Notes: a model not told the origin generated them from the letters alone. DNA of 64,000 nt from Bradyrhizobium sp. Tv2a-2 (GCF_000472425.1 NZ_AXAI01000014.1:161284-225283), one strand, 5' to 3'. Numbered from the stretch's first letter, positions 44,472 to 54,048 are shown. Numbers and translations: made by a program.

Positions 44472-44627
44472 ATGAATGTCATCATTCGGAAGCTCAATGG
44501 CCTGTGGCACCTCATCGTCGGGTCGTGTCAGATCCGAACTCCGTTCCTGGAGACTCAGGACCGGGCGCTGGTCGTGACCTACGCCCGGCGCGTCTACCCG
44601 GGAGCCAGGATCTTCGAGCGCGACTGA
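44472..44627 (+). CDS. small hypothetical protein, 51 aa
   Basis: MNVIIRKLNGLWHLIVGSCQ continues to a conserved-looking end ALVVTYARRVYPGARIFERD. Codon third positions are strongly G/C, unlike the competing minus-strand frame over the same bases. Probably soluble and cytoplasmic. Function unknown. Confidence 0.5.
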   Translation: MNVIIRKLNGLWHLIVGSCQIRTPFLETQDRALVVTYARRVYPGARIFERD

Positions 44628-45199
44628 CGTGAGCGTTGCGCCCCACGTACGATCCTTTGAGTGGAAGCGCTGCACGGTCCACGCATCGATATGACAAATG
44701 AGTTCACCGGAAAGCACCGATCAGTGTCGTCGTCGTAGCGCAGACCCACCTTGGATATGTTGTCGCCACTCGACCCGACAAAGACTTGGCCGCCTAGGGG
44801 AAGCCCGTTCGGCGCGAGCGTCGCCGCGCACGGAGAGCGGCTCGCGACCGCACGAATTCAGCTCGAGGAACACATCACCGATCCGTCGAAGGTCTTCAAT
44901 CGCCCAACGGTGATGCGCCGCGATCAACCAGCAGAGCACGCTCTTTACCTTAGCCAGCCGCTGCACTGCCGATTCCTAACGGCTCAGCAATACGGAGAGG
45001 GACGGTCCCCTGTTGGCGGTCTCAAGGAGCTGAAGACGGCAGCACGTAGTGGTACTCGATGGTCACCAACCGCGCTTGCATCGAGCCCTGGAGCGACAGG
45101 GCATGACCCGATCCTCTCGCTTCGACCCCGACCCGACCGAGAGCGTCTCGCCGTCCTAACGCGTACCGCGGAGGGCGCCCCTGTTTTTCGCGTGCCTGC
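44628..45199. other. stretch without a well-supported gene
   Basis: A minus-strand frame at 44721-44966 (LAKVKSVLCWLIAAHHRWAI...) reads partly like protein but has no ribosome-binding site. Nothing else was found. Confidence 0.3.
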
Positions 45200-47776
45200 T
45201 TAGTCGCGACCTTTTTGTAACACCGAACGCAGACGTTGAGCTAGTTCGGATAAACGGAACGGCTTGTGAATAATTGGAAACTCATCGACCGCCGCGTGAT
45301 GAGTGAGCAAGTCTCCCGCGTAGCCCGACGTAAGCAGTACCTTGATCGTGCCGCTCCGTCGCTTCGCTTCGCGGGCAAGCTCGACACCATTGGGTCCATT
45401 CGGCATGACGACATCGCTGAACAGGAGGTCAAATTGCCCGCCGCTATCGAGAATCCGGATGGCTTCGGTACCATTGCGGGCGGAGCGAACCTGATAGCCG
45501 GAGCCGGTCAGCATTTCTGATGTGACCTCCAGCAGATCCTCGTTGTCCTCGACTAGAAGAATTCGCTCGGAGCCTCCGAGCATGGTCCGTATTTCGTCGG
45601 CTTCCGCCTCGCCGTAGGTCTCCTGCGCTGCTTTCGGCAAGTGCAGGGCGATCGTGGTGCCCGCGTTGGGCGCACTTTCGACTGCAATATACCCACCGGA
45701 TTGCCGGACAAAGCCATAGACCATGCTGAGACCGAGACCGGTGCCCTTGCCGACCTCCTTGGTGGTGAAGAAGGGCTCAAAAATCCGCTCCCGTACCTCC
45801 GGAGACATCCCCTCGCCAGTGTCGGCGACGGACAGCCTTACATATGATCCAGGCGGACACCCAGCGACTGCTCCCTCATCCAGGACGACGTTCCGCGTCT
45901 CGATCTCGAGCACGCCGCCGCGCCGCATCGCATCGCGACCGTTGAGCGCGAGATTGAGGAGGGCTGTCTCCAGCAGGGACGGGTCGACCTGGCACAGCCA
46001 CAGTCGCTCATCGGTTTTTAGCTTGACCTCGCATCCTGACCCGACGGCCTGACGGACGAGCCCCAGGAAATCGGAGATCAGCTCGTTGACGTTGATTAGT
46101 TTGGGGTTCAGGTCTTGTTGTCGGGAGAAGGCGAGGAGCTGTGCGGTGAGCTTTGCGCCCCGATCGGCGGCGCGCCGAGCGCTTACGGCGAAACGCCGAA
46201 CCTTGCCGTTGTCCGCAGCATGCTCGATTAGATCTAGGTTCGCGGAAACGACGGCAAGCAGGTTGTTGAAGTCATGGGCAACACCGCCCGTAAGCTGACC
46301 GACGGATTCCATCTTTTGGCTCTGATGAAGCTGCTCCTCAACCAAGCGCCGCGCTTCGAGTGCACGCTTGTGTTCAGTGATATCTCGAAACAAGACTGCG
46401 ATGCCTTCGCCGGATGAAAATGCATGGACGTCGTACCAGACATCGCGGTAGAACGTCTCGAAGGAAGCCACACGTTGTTCGGCTATCGCCTCGTGAAATT
46501 GACTTCCGATTTTTGGATCAATCGCATCCGGAAAAGTCTCGCAGAGGTTCTTCCCGATGAGGTCGTCTTCTCCGGACAGTCTCGCCCTCGCCCTCTCGTT
46601 AAGATAAGTGATACGCCAACTTGGATCGACGATGACGACACAGTCCGTCATACACTCAAATATCGTCGTGATCCGAGCCGCCGCCTGCTCGGCTTTTTCT
46701 TTGGCGGCTTCGGCCTTTTCCTTGGCGTCGTGGAGTTCGTATTCACGATCCGCGAGCGCATCGGCCATCCCGTTGAATGCTTCGCCGACCCTGGTAATTT
46801 CCGACCGTTTGTCCCGGATATCCGCCCGACAGGCGTAATCACCGAGCCGCCATTGGTTGGCAGCTTCGACCAACTGGCGAAGTGGGTGTTGGATGAACCG
46901 ACGGGCGCCAAGCCACGTTAGCGCCAACACCACGGACGTGCTTAGGACGATCAGGAGGATGCCCGACCGCGTACGACGTCGGATCGCACCGAAAGCCTCC
47001 GACTTGTCGAGACCGATCGTGACAATAAGCCCACCGTCGCCAGCTTTCAAAACAGAGTAACCAACAATCCGCTGCACACCATCAACGTCGAGCGTGTCAA
47101 TTGTGCCCGAATGATCCGGGTCGAAGGAACGGTCACCGGGTATCTTCCGCCCGACGAACCGACCGTTATCTGGGTGACGTACGAGGTAAGTTCCCTTGCG
47201 GTCTCTAATCGCGATTGCCGCGCCCGACGGGATACCCATGTGCACCGCGAACTCGGCGAGCCAATCCAAGTTGAGTCCGGTTATGATGGCGCCAGCCATA
47301 CGGCCTTCATCATCATAAAATGGCAAGGCAAATGGAATGAGTTGCCTGCCGGTTAATACACCCGTCGAGAACTGTCCGACCGCGAAATGACCGCTCCTCG
47401 TGGCGTTAACGAAGTCGGCCCGGCCAGCAACGCTCCCGCTTTCGCCACTGGTGCTACAAACGGATTTGCCACTCATGTCCACGACGATAAAATGGAACGC
47501 CGGATAGCGCTGCTTGGTAGCAAGAAGATATTTGCTGCATGTTTGGGAATCCCTCGCCTTGATCGCCGGCAGCTCCGAGAGCGCGATCAGTACCTGATGA
47601 ATTGCCTCAACAATTTCTAGCTGCTGGGCGGCGGCGAGCTTGGCGAGGTTGAGTGCATGCTCCTCCACTTCGCTTTGCTGCAAGCGATGAAGGTCAAACT
47701 GATTGTAAGATTCAATGGCGATTGCGGGCAGAAGCGCGACCGCCACCAATAGAAACAGGCGCAACAGTAGGGTCAC
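45200..47776 (-). CDS. hybrid sensor histidine kinase with periplasmic sensor and receiver domain
   Basis: 858 residues. Membrane helix 1 is at residues 3-21, a dCache-type periplasmic sensor at 30-265 (FHFIVVDMSGKSVCSTSGES; GTYLVRHPDNGRFVGRKIPG), helix 2 near 272-292, then HAMP, a coiled coil, PAS (CMTDCVVIVDPSWRITYLNE), HisKA with phospho-His in GGVAHDFNN near 501, an ATPase domain (GTGLGLSMVYGFVRQSGGYI), and a C-terminal receiver with acceptor Asp in FSDVVMP near 788. It senses an extracellular small molecule and relays phosphate; no separate response regulator is adjacent. Confidence 0.92.
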   Translation of the reverse strand: MTLLLRLFLLVAVALLPAIAIESYNQFDLHRLQQSEVEEHALNLAKLAAAQQLEIVEAIHQVLIALSELPAIKARDSQTCSKYLLATKQRYPAFHFIVVDMSGKSVCSTSGESGSVAGRADFVNATRSGHFAVGQFSTGVLTGRQLIPFALPFYDDEGRMAGAIITGLNLDWLAEFAVHMGIPSGAAIAIRDRKGTYLVRHPDNGRFVGRKIPGDRSFDPDHSGTIDTLDVDGVQRIVGYSVLKAGDGGLIVTIGLDKSEAFGAIRRRTRSGILLIVLSTSVVLALTWLGARRFIQHPLRQLVEAANQWRLGDYACRADIRDKRSEITRVGEAFNGMADALADREYELHDAKEKAEAAKEKAEQAAARITTIFECMTDCVVIVDPSWRITYLNERARARLSGEDDLIGKNLCETFPDAIDPKIGSQFHEAIAEQRVASFETFYRDVWYDVHAFSSGEGIAVLFRDITEHKRALEARRLVEEQLHQSQKMESVGQLTGGVAHDFNNLLAVVSANLDLIEHAADNGKVRRFAVSARRAADRGAKLTAQLLAFSRQQDLNPKLINVNELISDFLGLVRQAVGSGCEVKLKTDERLWLCQVDPSLLETALLNLALNGRDAMRRGGVLEIETRNVVLDEGAVAGCPPGSYVRLSVADTGEGMSPEVRERIFEPFFTTKEVGKGTGLGLSMVYGFVRQSGGYIAVESAPNAGTTIALHLPKAAQETYGEAEADEIRTMLGGSERILLVEDNEDLLEVTSEMLTGSGYQVRSARNGTEAIRILDSGGQFDLLFSDVVMPNGPNGVELAREAKRRSGTIKVLLTSGYAGDLLTHHAAVDEFPIIHKPFRLSELAQRLRSVLQKGRD

Positions 47777-47996
47777 AGGCGATTTCCAAGATCAAACTTC
47801 CTGGAGCTGCTTGGCGCCGGATGTCGCGTGCAGCACTTCGAAAGCACCTCCTCCAAAAAAGCTCGCTGCGCAAACGAGTGGTCGGCGTATGTTAATTGCA
47901 TATATGACATTCGGCGCAACGTCAGTTAATGAGAATCGTGTTACAGTTGTAATCGTCGGAGAAAAGGCAGGATCTCCCGGTTGCATCTGATGCCGT

Positions 47997-48187
47997 TTAG
48001 CAGTTCAACGCCGGGCTCGCTGGGTTCGACAGAAGACATCGTTCGTTGAGGCGCTCGGCCAATCTGGCGACCGTTTCTTCAGGCCATTTCGCGACGATAG
48101 CGTCCGCCAGCGCGCCGTAGACCGGACGGCCGAAGGTCCGGGACCGGCATTTTGCACCAGCGTACCTCTGGTCGTGAGGCCGCGATC
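47997..48187 (-). pseudogene. C-terminal remnant of an unidentified gene
   Basis: Directly after the hydratase stop the strand stays open without a start codon and ends with protein-like sequence: RSRTFGRPVYGALADAIVAK, WPEETVARLAERLNERCLLS, NPASPALNC, stop. It looks like the last 50-60 residues of a lost gene. Confidence 0.35.
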
Positions 48188-49003
48188 TTATGCGCAGGCG
48201 ATCGAAATGTCCTCGAGCGGGATGCCGGAAACTTTGGTGGTCCAGCGTTCGCCCGGTGCGACGGGCATCGCGAGCGTCAACGTCCCGGTCGAGATGATCT
48301 CTCCGGAGCGCAGCGCCGGATTAAGCGGATCCTTTTCCAGCAACTCAACCAGGTGACGCAGCGCGTTCAGCGGGCTATCTAGCACCAGCGCCCCGCCCCC
48401 GCGCTGCACGAGTTTGCCGTCGCAATAGAGTTCGGCCTGGAACGTCGATAGCTCGCGAAGCCACTCCGCCTTGCGCGGGGTTATCGCGTGACGCTTTCCG
48501 ACCAGCAATGCGCCGTGAACGCCGTTGGCGGCGACCGTGTCCGACGCTGAGAACTTCCAGTCGGGATAGATCGATTGCACGATTTCGTAGCCGAGAGCGA
48601 CCCAATCCAGGCAATCGAGCAACGCGTCGTCGCTTGTAGCGCAGGCCGGTGTCGTTTTGATACCGAACATGATCTCCGGCTCGATGCGGGGCTCCAGGAA
48701 ATCGGCCAGCGCAAAGGAATGCTTGTCCGCGAGATCGTAGGTGGCGCGACTGGTCGCGTAACCCCAGACCGGAGAGTCGACGCCGAACGGCTTCCACATC
48801 TGGCGGTTCGTAAAGCCGATTTTTCTGCCCGTGATAGTTTCGCCGCGGCTCTCGAAAGCGGCGCGAAGCAGCGGCGTGACTTGGTACGCTTGAGCCAGAT
48901 TTAGTCCACCGGGTCGCGATGAGAATGTCGGGATCTGCGCGCGGTCGGCCAGCGAGATGAGGACTTCCTCGGCGATTTTTGCGATGTCGGGGTGTGCGAC
49001 CAT
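48188..49003 (-). CDS. 2-keto-4-pentenoate hydratase family protein
   Basis: 271 residues. The fold and motifs are those of MhpD/DmpE-type hydratases in the fumarylacetoacetate-hydrolase superfamily: GRKIGFTNRQMWKPFGVDSP, the metal-binding FLEPRIEPEIMFGIK with Glu residues, ALGYEIVQSIYPDWKFSASD, and SGEIISTGTLTLAMPVAPGE. These enzymes hydrate 2-hydroxydienoates in aromatic meta-cleavage pathways. Remnants of a DsbA-like isomerase upstream suggest a reduced aromatic catabolic cluster. Confidence 0.85.
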   Translation of the reverse strand: MVAHPDIAKIAEEVLISLADRAQIPTFSSRPGGLNLAQAYQVTPLLRAAFESRGETITGRKIGFTNRQMWKPFGVDSPVWGYATSRATYDLADKHSFALADFLEPRIEPEIMFGIKTTPACATSDDALLDCLDWVALGYEIVQSIYPDWKFSASDTVAANGVHGALLVGKRHAITPRKAEWLRELSTFQAELYCDGKLVQRGGGALVLDSPLNALRHLVELLEKDPLNPALRSGEIISTGTLTLAMPVAPGERWTTKVSGIPLEDISIACA

Positions 49004-49083
49004 ATTTGAACTTTATACTGGAGCGATAGCGATCGTCCATCGCTGGTGCGCCGGCGACTCAAGCCTTCCCGGCGCGGCCTTGG

Positions 49084-49189
49084 TCACATCTTTTCAAGGC
49101 GCTCGCGCAGTAGCCAGAGCCTATCGGTGCCCCAGAACAGCTCGCCGGTCTTGTCGACGACGAACGTGGGCACGTCGAAGACGCCGCGT
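49084..49189 (-). pseudogene. C-terminal remnant of a DsbA-family/2-hydroxychromene-2-carboxylate isomerase
   Basis: The strand reads GVFDVPTFVVDKTGELFWGT then DRLWLLRERLEKM and stop. The cis-Pro VPTFVVD loop and FWGTDRL ending are typical of this thioredoxin-fold isomerase group. The upstream part is out of frame and lost. Confidence 0.65.
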
Positions 49190-49457
49190 TGTATTCTTGG
49201 AGGTTCTGGAAGTGGCGGAGCCCGGCGACGTCCTTATATCCGGGCCTCACCCGACGTGAACTATTTTGAAATGGGATCCGACATGCGTGCTGGCGGCAGC
49301 GGCTTTAAGAGTCACATGCAATTTTCTCGCGCGTTCGGCAGTCCCACGCAGCATGCGGTTTGTTTAGGCAACCCCACTGTTTCAGCGTCTCAAATGCATA
49401 TCTCAAGCCCCTCCGCTATGGTAGATTAGCCTTGGGCGCGATTGGAGAATTGCGGAA

Positions 49458-49736
49458 ATGCTGCTCAAGATGCCTTTTTGTGAAAGAGACTTAGCACGCG
49501 CTCGTCAAATCCTAAATTCATGGACGAAGGAATCGGGCAGGAAGAGGCTCTCAAGCGATGAAGCGGACACTATCGTAAGGATGATCGCACAGGGCATCGC
49601 GGGGGGCCGAAGAGAAGGTCTCGAGATGGCAGCGGCCCTGAATGCAAACCAAGGCGGCCTCCGAGGCACGGGAACGGGTGCGTTCGGCGCTGATTGCCTC
49701 GATGAGCGGAAGAACGATCTCGGCGCCAAGTTGTAA
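49458..49736 (+). CDS. small hypothetical protein, paralogue of the one at 4142
   Basis: 92 residues from MLLKMPFCERDLARARQILN with GGAG and GCGGAA upstream. The motif ADTIVRMIAQGIAGGRREGL matches the protein at 4142-4336. The last 30 residues are unlike it and run into disturbed sequence, so the original end may be lost. Role unknown. Confidence 0.55.
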   Translation: MLLKMPFCERDLARARQILNSWTKESGRKRLSSDEADTIVRMIAQGIAGGRREGLEMAAALNANQGGLRGTGTGAFGADCLDERKNDLGAKL

Positions 49737-49741
49737 GTTGG

Positions 49742-50059
49742 TCACCATGTTTTCGACGAACCGGCTCTGATCGGGCGTCTGCTTGCGCTCGCTTCATTGC
49801 GGTGGAGACCTTCTCCTTTCAAATATATTGGACCCCTAAGCTGGGGTCGATTGGGCAGGCGTGGCTGCCCGTCTCGATCTCGGCGGACGATAGTGGGGAC
49901 TCGGCCCATCGGATTACGCGCTAAATGCTCGGGAAGGCGCTGATCGCCGTGGCCTAGGTCCATAAGCTTTACAACGTAGGGAATGCCTGCCTCTTCAAGT
50001 GCGATGGACACACGCAGGCAGTTTCCAGTGTTGGCGCCATAAAGCTCGATTGGGATCAT
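49742..50059 (-). pseudogene. glutathione S-transferase, N-terminal piece
   Basis: MIPIELYGANTGNCLRVSIA, LEEAGIPYVVKLMDLGHGDQ and HLARNPMGRVPTIV are the thioredoxin-like N domain of a GST, including the cis-Pro VPTIV. After about residue 70 the sequence no longer matches and the C-terminal helical domain is missing; the true family length is about 205 residues. Together with the MarR gene it may mark an old detoxification pair. Confidence 0.65.
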
Positions 50060-50089
50060 ATCTGCGCGGTCCTGGCTCATCTGCAAAGC

Positions 50090-50578
50090 TCAGCGACTGC
50101 GCGACAGGGTTTTGTCAAACGCTGCAGAGAAGCCGTCCGACGTCAGAAATCGCAGCGCCTCGCGCAAGGATTTGGAATCGGTGCGGCCGAAGGCGGCCTC
50201 AAATCCTTTCTGGGCTTTCTCCCACAGGGCGTCGGTTTCGGCGAGCTTTGCGTGGCCGCGCCGGGTAAGGGTTATCAGCCGACTACGTCGATCAGCTGGA
50301 TCGATGGCGATATCAACAAGACCCTCGCGCTCCAACGGTTTCAATGTGTGGGCGAGTGCGCCAGAGTCCATTATCAGGGCCTCCGCCAGTTCGCCGACCG
50401 TGGCGGATTCTGACCGTCCGACCTCAGCTAGAATCGCGCGCTGCGTCGTCTTGATGCCGCCGGGGGCCAAAGCTGCGTCGTAAAGCTGCGAGATACGGCG
50501 TGAGGCTTTGCGCAGCGCCGTGCAGTTGCACGCGCTGCTCTTCGAGTCTGCGTCCTGCTTCCGTCTGCTTTCCATCAC
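50090..50578 (-). CDS. MarR-family transcriptional regulator
   Basis: 162 residues. The winged helix is visible: TTQRAILAEVGRSESATVGE, LAEALIMDSGALAHTLKPLE, REGLVDIAIDPADRRSRLIT. A Cys-containing N-terminus (SSACNCTALRKASRRISQLY) is typical of members that sense oxidants or electrophiles. It is divergent from the tautomerase gene 110 bp away, and two like sites lie in the gap. Confidence 0.85.
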   Translation of the reverse strand: MMESRRKQDADSKSSACNCTALRKASRRISQLYDAALAPGGIKTTQRAILAEVGRSESATVGELAEALIMDSGALAHTLKPLEREGLVDIAIDPADRRSRLITLTRRGHAKLAETDALWEKAQKGFEAAFGRTDSKSLREALRFLTSDGFSAAFDKTLSRSR

Positions 50579-50609
50579 TTCACCTGGTTCAGGCCTTGCA
50601 TCGGATTAG

Positions 50610-50651
50610 AAGCATATACAGATATTCAACCTCAAATGCAAGCATATGCAG
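50610..50651. promoter_or_regulatory. paired sites between MarR and tautomerase genes
   Basis: AAGCATATACAG (50610-50621) and AAGCATATGCAG (50640-50651) are near-identical direct repeats with starts 30 bp apart, about three helical turns; each centres on a GCATAT(G)C core. Likely MarR operators controlling both genes. Confidence 0.5.
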
Positions 50652-50688
50652 GTAATGTCGCCTGCCTCGGACAATCAGGAGACCCACC

Positions 50689-51069
50689 ATGCCCCTCGTT
50701 CGTATCGATATCCGCAAAGGCAAGGATGCCGACTACCGGGATGCCATAGGCCGTGCGGTCTATAACGCACTCGTGAGCGTCGGCGTACCGGAGAACGATC
50801 GCTTCCAGGTGGTTGGCGAACACACTGACGAAAATTTCCTGTTTGACCCGGACTACCTCGGGATTCATCGGAGCGACGATCTGGTGATGATCCAGATCAC
50901 CTGGAACGAGGGTCGCACGGTCGAGCAGAAGAAGTCTCTCTTCAAGACCATCGTCGACGGCCTGGCGGCGAAGCCCGGCATCCGGCCGGAAGACGTCTTG
51001 ATCAACCTGGTCGACGTCAAGAAGGAGAACTGGTCGTTCGGCAACGGCGTCGCACAATACGCGCCGTGA
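50689..51069 (+). CDS. tautomerase-family protein
   Basis: 126 residues starting MPLVRIDIRKGKDADYRDAI, so Pro becomes the first residue after Met removal and acts as catalytic base, as in the 4-oxalocrotonate tautomerase/MIF superfamily. FQVVGEHTDENFLFDPDYLG and RPEDVLINLVDVKKENWSFG match the longer tautomerase_2 type. AGGAG lies upstream. Probably induced through the MarR regulator. Confidence 0.85.
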   Translation: MPLVRIDIRKGKDADYRDAIGRAVYNALVSVGVPENDRFQVVGEHTDENFLFDPDYLGIHRSDDLVMIQITWNEGRTVEQKKSLFKTIVDGLAAKPGIRPEDVLINLVDVKKENWSFGNGVAQYAP

Positions 51070-51253
51070 GTGCGCCGCCGGCGCGTCGGGACACAGCGCG
51101 GGCGACGAAGTTCCGTACCACGAGCGACTTTTCGCCGCGCCGGCAGGCGAGCGCTGGTGGTGCCGTCGCGTTGTGCCCGGCGGTCTCCCGATAACAACGA
51201 CATGCCAGACGAATCGGCAAGCGCTTGGCAGGAACGTCGGAGGGTCTTGCAAT

Positions 51254-51931
51254 GCCGGCGACGTGATCGCGCGCATTGACGATCGTGACTACCGTATTGC
51301 GCTCGATCGGGCACGGGCGCAGGTGGCGAATGGTGCGGCCAGCATCCAGAACATCGATGCGCAGATCAGCGTCCAGAAGGCGCAGATCAGTGCCAACCAA
51401 GCCCAACTGGACCAGGCGCAAGCGGCGCTGGTTTTTGCACAGCAGCAGGACGCGCGCATGTATCCCCCCGGCGCGGAGGTCGGCACGTCGGAAGTCATCA
51501 CTGGGCGCTGGCTCAGCCGCAAGCGAAGCCGATTTATCCTCGCGACAAAAGGCGGCGGCAAAATGGGTCCGGCCGCCTGGGATGCAGGCAATTCGCGCAA
51601 GCATCTTCTGGATGCTATTGACGCCTCACTGCGCCGTCTCAAGGTCGATTACATCGACCTTTACCAGTTGCATCTGGACGATCCCGCCACGCCGCTCGAC
51701 GAAATGGTTGAGGCGATGGACACGATCGTCCGCTCGGGCAAGGCGCGTTATATCGGCGTATCAAATTTCCTCGCCTACCGTCTGGCAAGGGCGCTCGGAC
51801 GGCAGGACGCACTAACGCTGACGCGCTTCGTTTCGGCCCAACCGCGTTACAACCTTCTGTTCCGGGAGTGCGAGCGCGAACTTCTCCCGTTGGCCACCTC
51901 GGGGCTCGTGCCTGGCGCCCGGGCTCCGTAA
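51254..51931 (+). pseudogene. in-frame chimera of HlyD and aldo/keto reductase fragments
   Basis: The first 65 codons read AGDVIARIDDRDYRIALDRA, QISANQAQLDQAQAALVFAQ: the lipoyl and coiled-coil region of an HlyD/EmrA-type adaptor. At about 51452 the frame passes directly into MYPPGAEVGTSEVITGRWLS, FILATKGGGKMGPAAWD, YIDLYQLHLDDPATPLDEMV and IGVSNFLAYRLARALGRQDA, the middle of an aldo/keto reductase. Neither has its start or end; the catalytic Asp-Tyr region and C-terminal NADPH-binding part are missing. Probably a recombination scar without enzyme activity. Confidence 0.75.
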
Positions 51932-52103
51932 TGGAGCTTACAACCGACGCAGCTGCGGGCAGGTCTTAAGATCTGCTTTTGCGAGATTTTTATGGTTGTT
52001 CGATTTTCGACTTTTGCAACAAAATCGGCCAGAAGCAGAAGTCGAATATCGCCAAAGGCGACCAGACATGAATGACGGCGCACGAATTTCAACTGGTCCA
52101 AGG

Positions 52104-53063
52104 TCAATCGGCAGCTTTTCCCGCAATGTCCGCTTGCCTCTCACCGCTATTAGATTGTCTAGCTGCTCGGTACCGACCAGGCGACAGGCCGTGATATCGA
52201 TGGAACAGCTTGGAAAATGCCGCCGCTGTCTCGTAACCGACGCGGCTGGCGATCCGTGCAATGGGCTCATCGCTGGTTTCCAGCAGGAACGCCGCTTCCG
52301 CCATCCGACGCTCGATCACATAGCGGTGCATGGACTGGCCAACGAGCTTGGTAAAGCGCGCCGAAAATACCGAGCGGCCGAGCCCCACGCGGTGGCCAAG
52401 ATCGCTCAGTGTCCAGGGCTGCTCCGGGTTTTCGTGAATCAGCTTCAGCGCGGGTCCGATATGAGGGTCGGATATGGCCCCAATCCAGCCGCCTTGTCCG
52501 GGACTGAGAGACGCGATCCAACTTCGGAGCGCCTCGACAAAGAGCACTTCGGTCAGTCGTGAAAGCGCGACGCTCTGGCCAGGACGCTCGTGCGCGGACT
52601 CGCTGACCATGCGGTGCAAGATTGCTTCCAGCCAACCACCGTCCGCCGTCGGCTTCAGCAGGAGCACGGGCGGAAGCAGCTCCAGCACACTGCCAAACAG
52701 CGGACGTGAAACAGTGAAATTGCCGCAAATCAGGGTCGAGAGCGGCTTTGCGCCTCTGCCGTGACGGATGACGCCAAGACGCGGCGACGATCGGTCGATA
52801 TCCATAATCCGCAAAGGTTTGGCCCGGCGATCCGAATAGAACATATGGGGCTCTCCGCGCGTGATGACGACAAAATCGCCCTCGGTCATATGGATTTCCT
52901 GTCCCTGTCCAACCGCGAGGGTCGCCGAGCCTTGGCTGAGATAGTGAAACAGTGCGTAGGGGCGCGCCGGCAACTCAAGATGCCAGGGGTGGCCGAGTTC
53001 GAAGTGAAAGAGCAGCGTCCCGCCGAGACGAACGCGATCGAGCACTTGAGCGAGTATATCCAT
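52104..53063 (-). CDS. AraC-family regulator with cupin domain
   Basis: 319 residues from MDILAQVLDRVRLGGTLLFH. The N-terminal cupin (YALFHYLSQGSATLAVGQGQ; GDFVVITRGEPHMFYSD) binds an unknown effector. The C-terminal double helix-turn-helix is complete: PWTLSDLGHRVGLGRSVFSA and PIARIASRVGYETAAAFSKL, FHRYHGLSPGRYR. It is divergent from the hydrolase at 53278, its likely target. Confidence 0.88.
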   Translation of the reverse strand: MDILAQVLDRVRLGGTLLFHFELGHPWHLELPARPYALFHYLSQGSATLAVGQGQEIHMTEGDFVVITRGEPHMFYSDRRAKPLRIMDIDRSSPRLGVIRHGRGAKPLSTLICGNFTVSRPLFGSVLELLPPVLLLKPTADGGWLEAILHRMVSESAHERPGQSVALSRLTEVLFVEALRSWIASLSPGQGGWIGAISDPHIGPALKLIHENPEQPWTLSDLGHRVGLGRSVFSARFTKLVGQSMHRYVIERRMAEAAFLLETSDEPIARIASRVGYETAAAFSKLFHRYHGLSPGRYRAARQSNSGERQADIAGKAAD

Positions 53064-53085
53064 GCCGCCGAGATTAGACCGGGTG

Positions 53086-53127
53086 GACGATAGGACACAA
53101 CAACTGGACGATCGATCCCTATCGTCC
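53086..53127. promoter_or_regulatory. inverted and direct repeats upstream of the AraC gene
   Basis: GGACGATAGG (53086-53095) and its exact complement CCTATCGTCC (53118-53127) flank a third related copy GGACGATCGATCC at 53106. The block begins 23 bp before the AraC gene start. A regulator operator is likely. Confidence 0.5.
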
Positions 53128-53277
53128 GAAGGGGCCGCGGAATAGGTGATGTCGCGGCGGGCCGCCGTTAAGTGCGGCAACCATTTCGCCAACGGCAGAT
53201 GGAAGAACCGCGACCGTGCTGGAAACGCCCTGTCATTCCACCGGACTGTTCGTCCGACATGCCAACAGGAACATTCG

Positions 53278-54048
53278 ATGCTAAATATCCTCCTTTTTGC
53301 TGCCACCGTACTCCTGGCCGGAACGACATTGGTCAGCTCCGTTCATTCCGCCGAACCACCCAAGGGAGCAGACCTCAACATCGTGCTCGTGCACGGCGCT
53401 TTCGTAGATCAGACGAGTTGGCAACCCGTTGCCGACATTCTCGCGAAGAAGGGATACAACGTCACGCTCGTCGAAAATCCGCTCACCTCCCTAGCGGCTG
53501 ATGTCGATGCCACCAAACAGGCGCTTGCGAAGCAAAACGGCAAGACCGTCCTCGTCGGCCACTCCTGGGGTGGCGTGGTCATTACGCAAGCCGGTAACGA
53601 TCCGAAGGTGTCGGCGCTCGTTTACGTCTCCGCTTTCGCGCCTGACGTGGGACAATCTCTGGCGACCCTCGCCAAGAGCGGTCCGGCAACCGAAGGCACC
53701 GCGGCGATTCATCCTGACGACAAGGGTAACCTCTACATTGATCCGAAGGTGTTTCCTTCCGCGGTCGCGGCTGACCTTCCGCCGCAGATCGCCGAATCCC
53801 TTGCGAACCATCAGCTTCCATTGAATCACGTAGCGTTCGAGGCGCCCGTCGACATTGCCGCCTGGCATGACAAGCCGACGTTCTACGTGATCAGCACCAA
53901 GGACAAGGTGATCGCACCCGAAGCGCAGAAGCTTTTCGCCGCCAGGATGAAGGCGCAGACGACGGAAGTCGCCGGCAGTCATGCTTCGCTCGTCGTCCAT
54001 GCCAAGGAAGTCGCCGCGGTGATTGAAAAGGCCGCACTCGCGAAGTGA
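53278..54048 (+). CDS. secreted alpha/beta hydrolase, paralogue of the one at 7279
   Basis: 256 residues. A signal peptide (MLNILLFAATVLLAGTTLVS, cleavage near VHSAEP) precedes the domain: IVLVHGAFVDQTSWQPVADI, GHSWGGVV with nucleophile Ser, an acid near FYVISTKDKVIAPEAQ and SHASLVVHAKEVA with catalytic His. It is clearly related to the protein at 7279-8040 along its length. Divergent from the AraC gene. Confidence 0.8.
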   Translation: MLNILLFAATVLLAGTTLVSSVHSAEPPKGADLNIVLVHGAFVDQTSWQPVADILAKKGYNVTLVENPLTSLAADVDATKQALAKQNGKTVLVGHSWGGVVITQAGNDPKVSALVYVSAFAPDVGQSLATLAKSGPATEGTAAIHPDDKGNLYIDPKVFPSAVAADLPPQIAESLANHQLPLNHVAFEAPVDIAAWHDKPTFYVISTKDKVIAPEAQKLFAARMKAQTTEVAGSHASLVVHAKEVAAVIEKAALAK

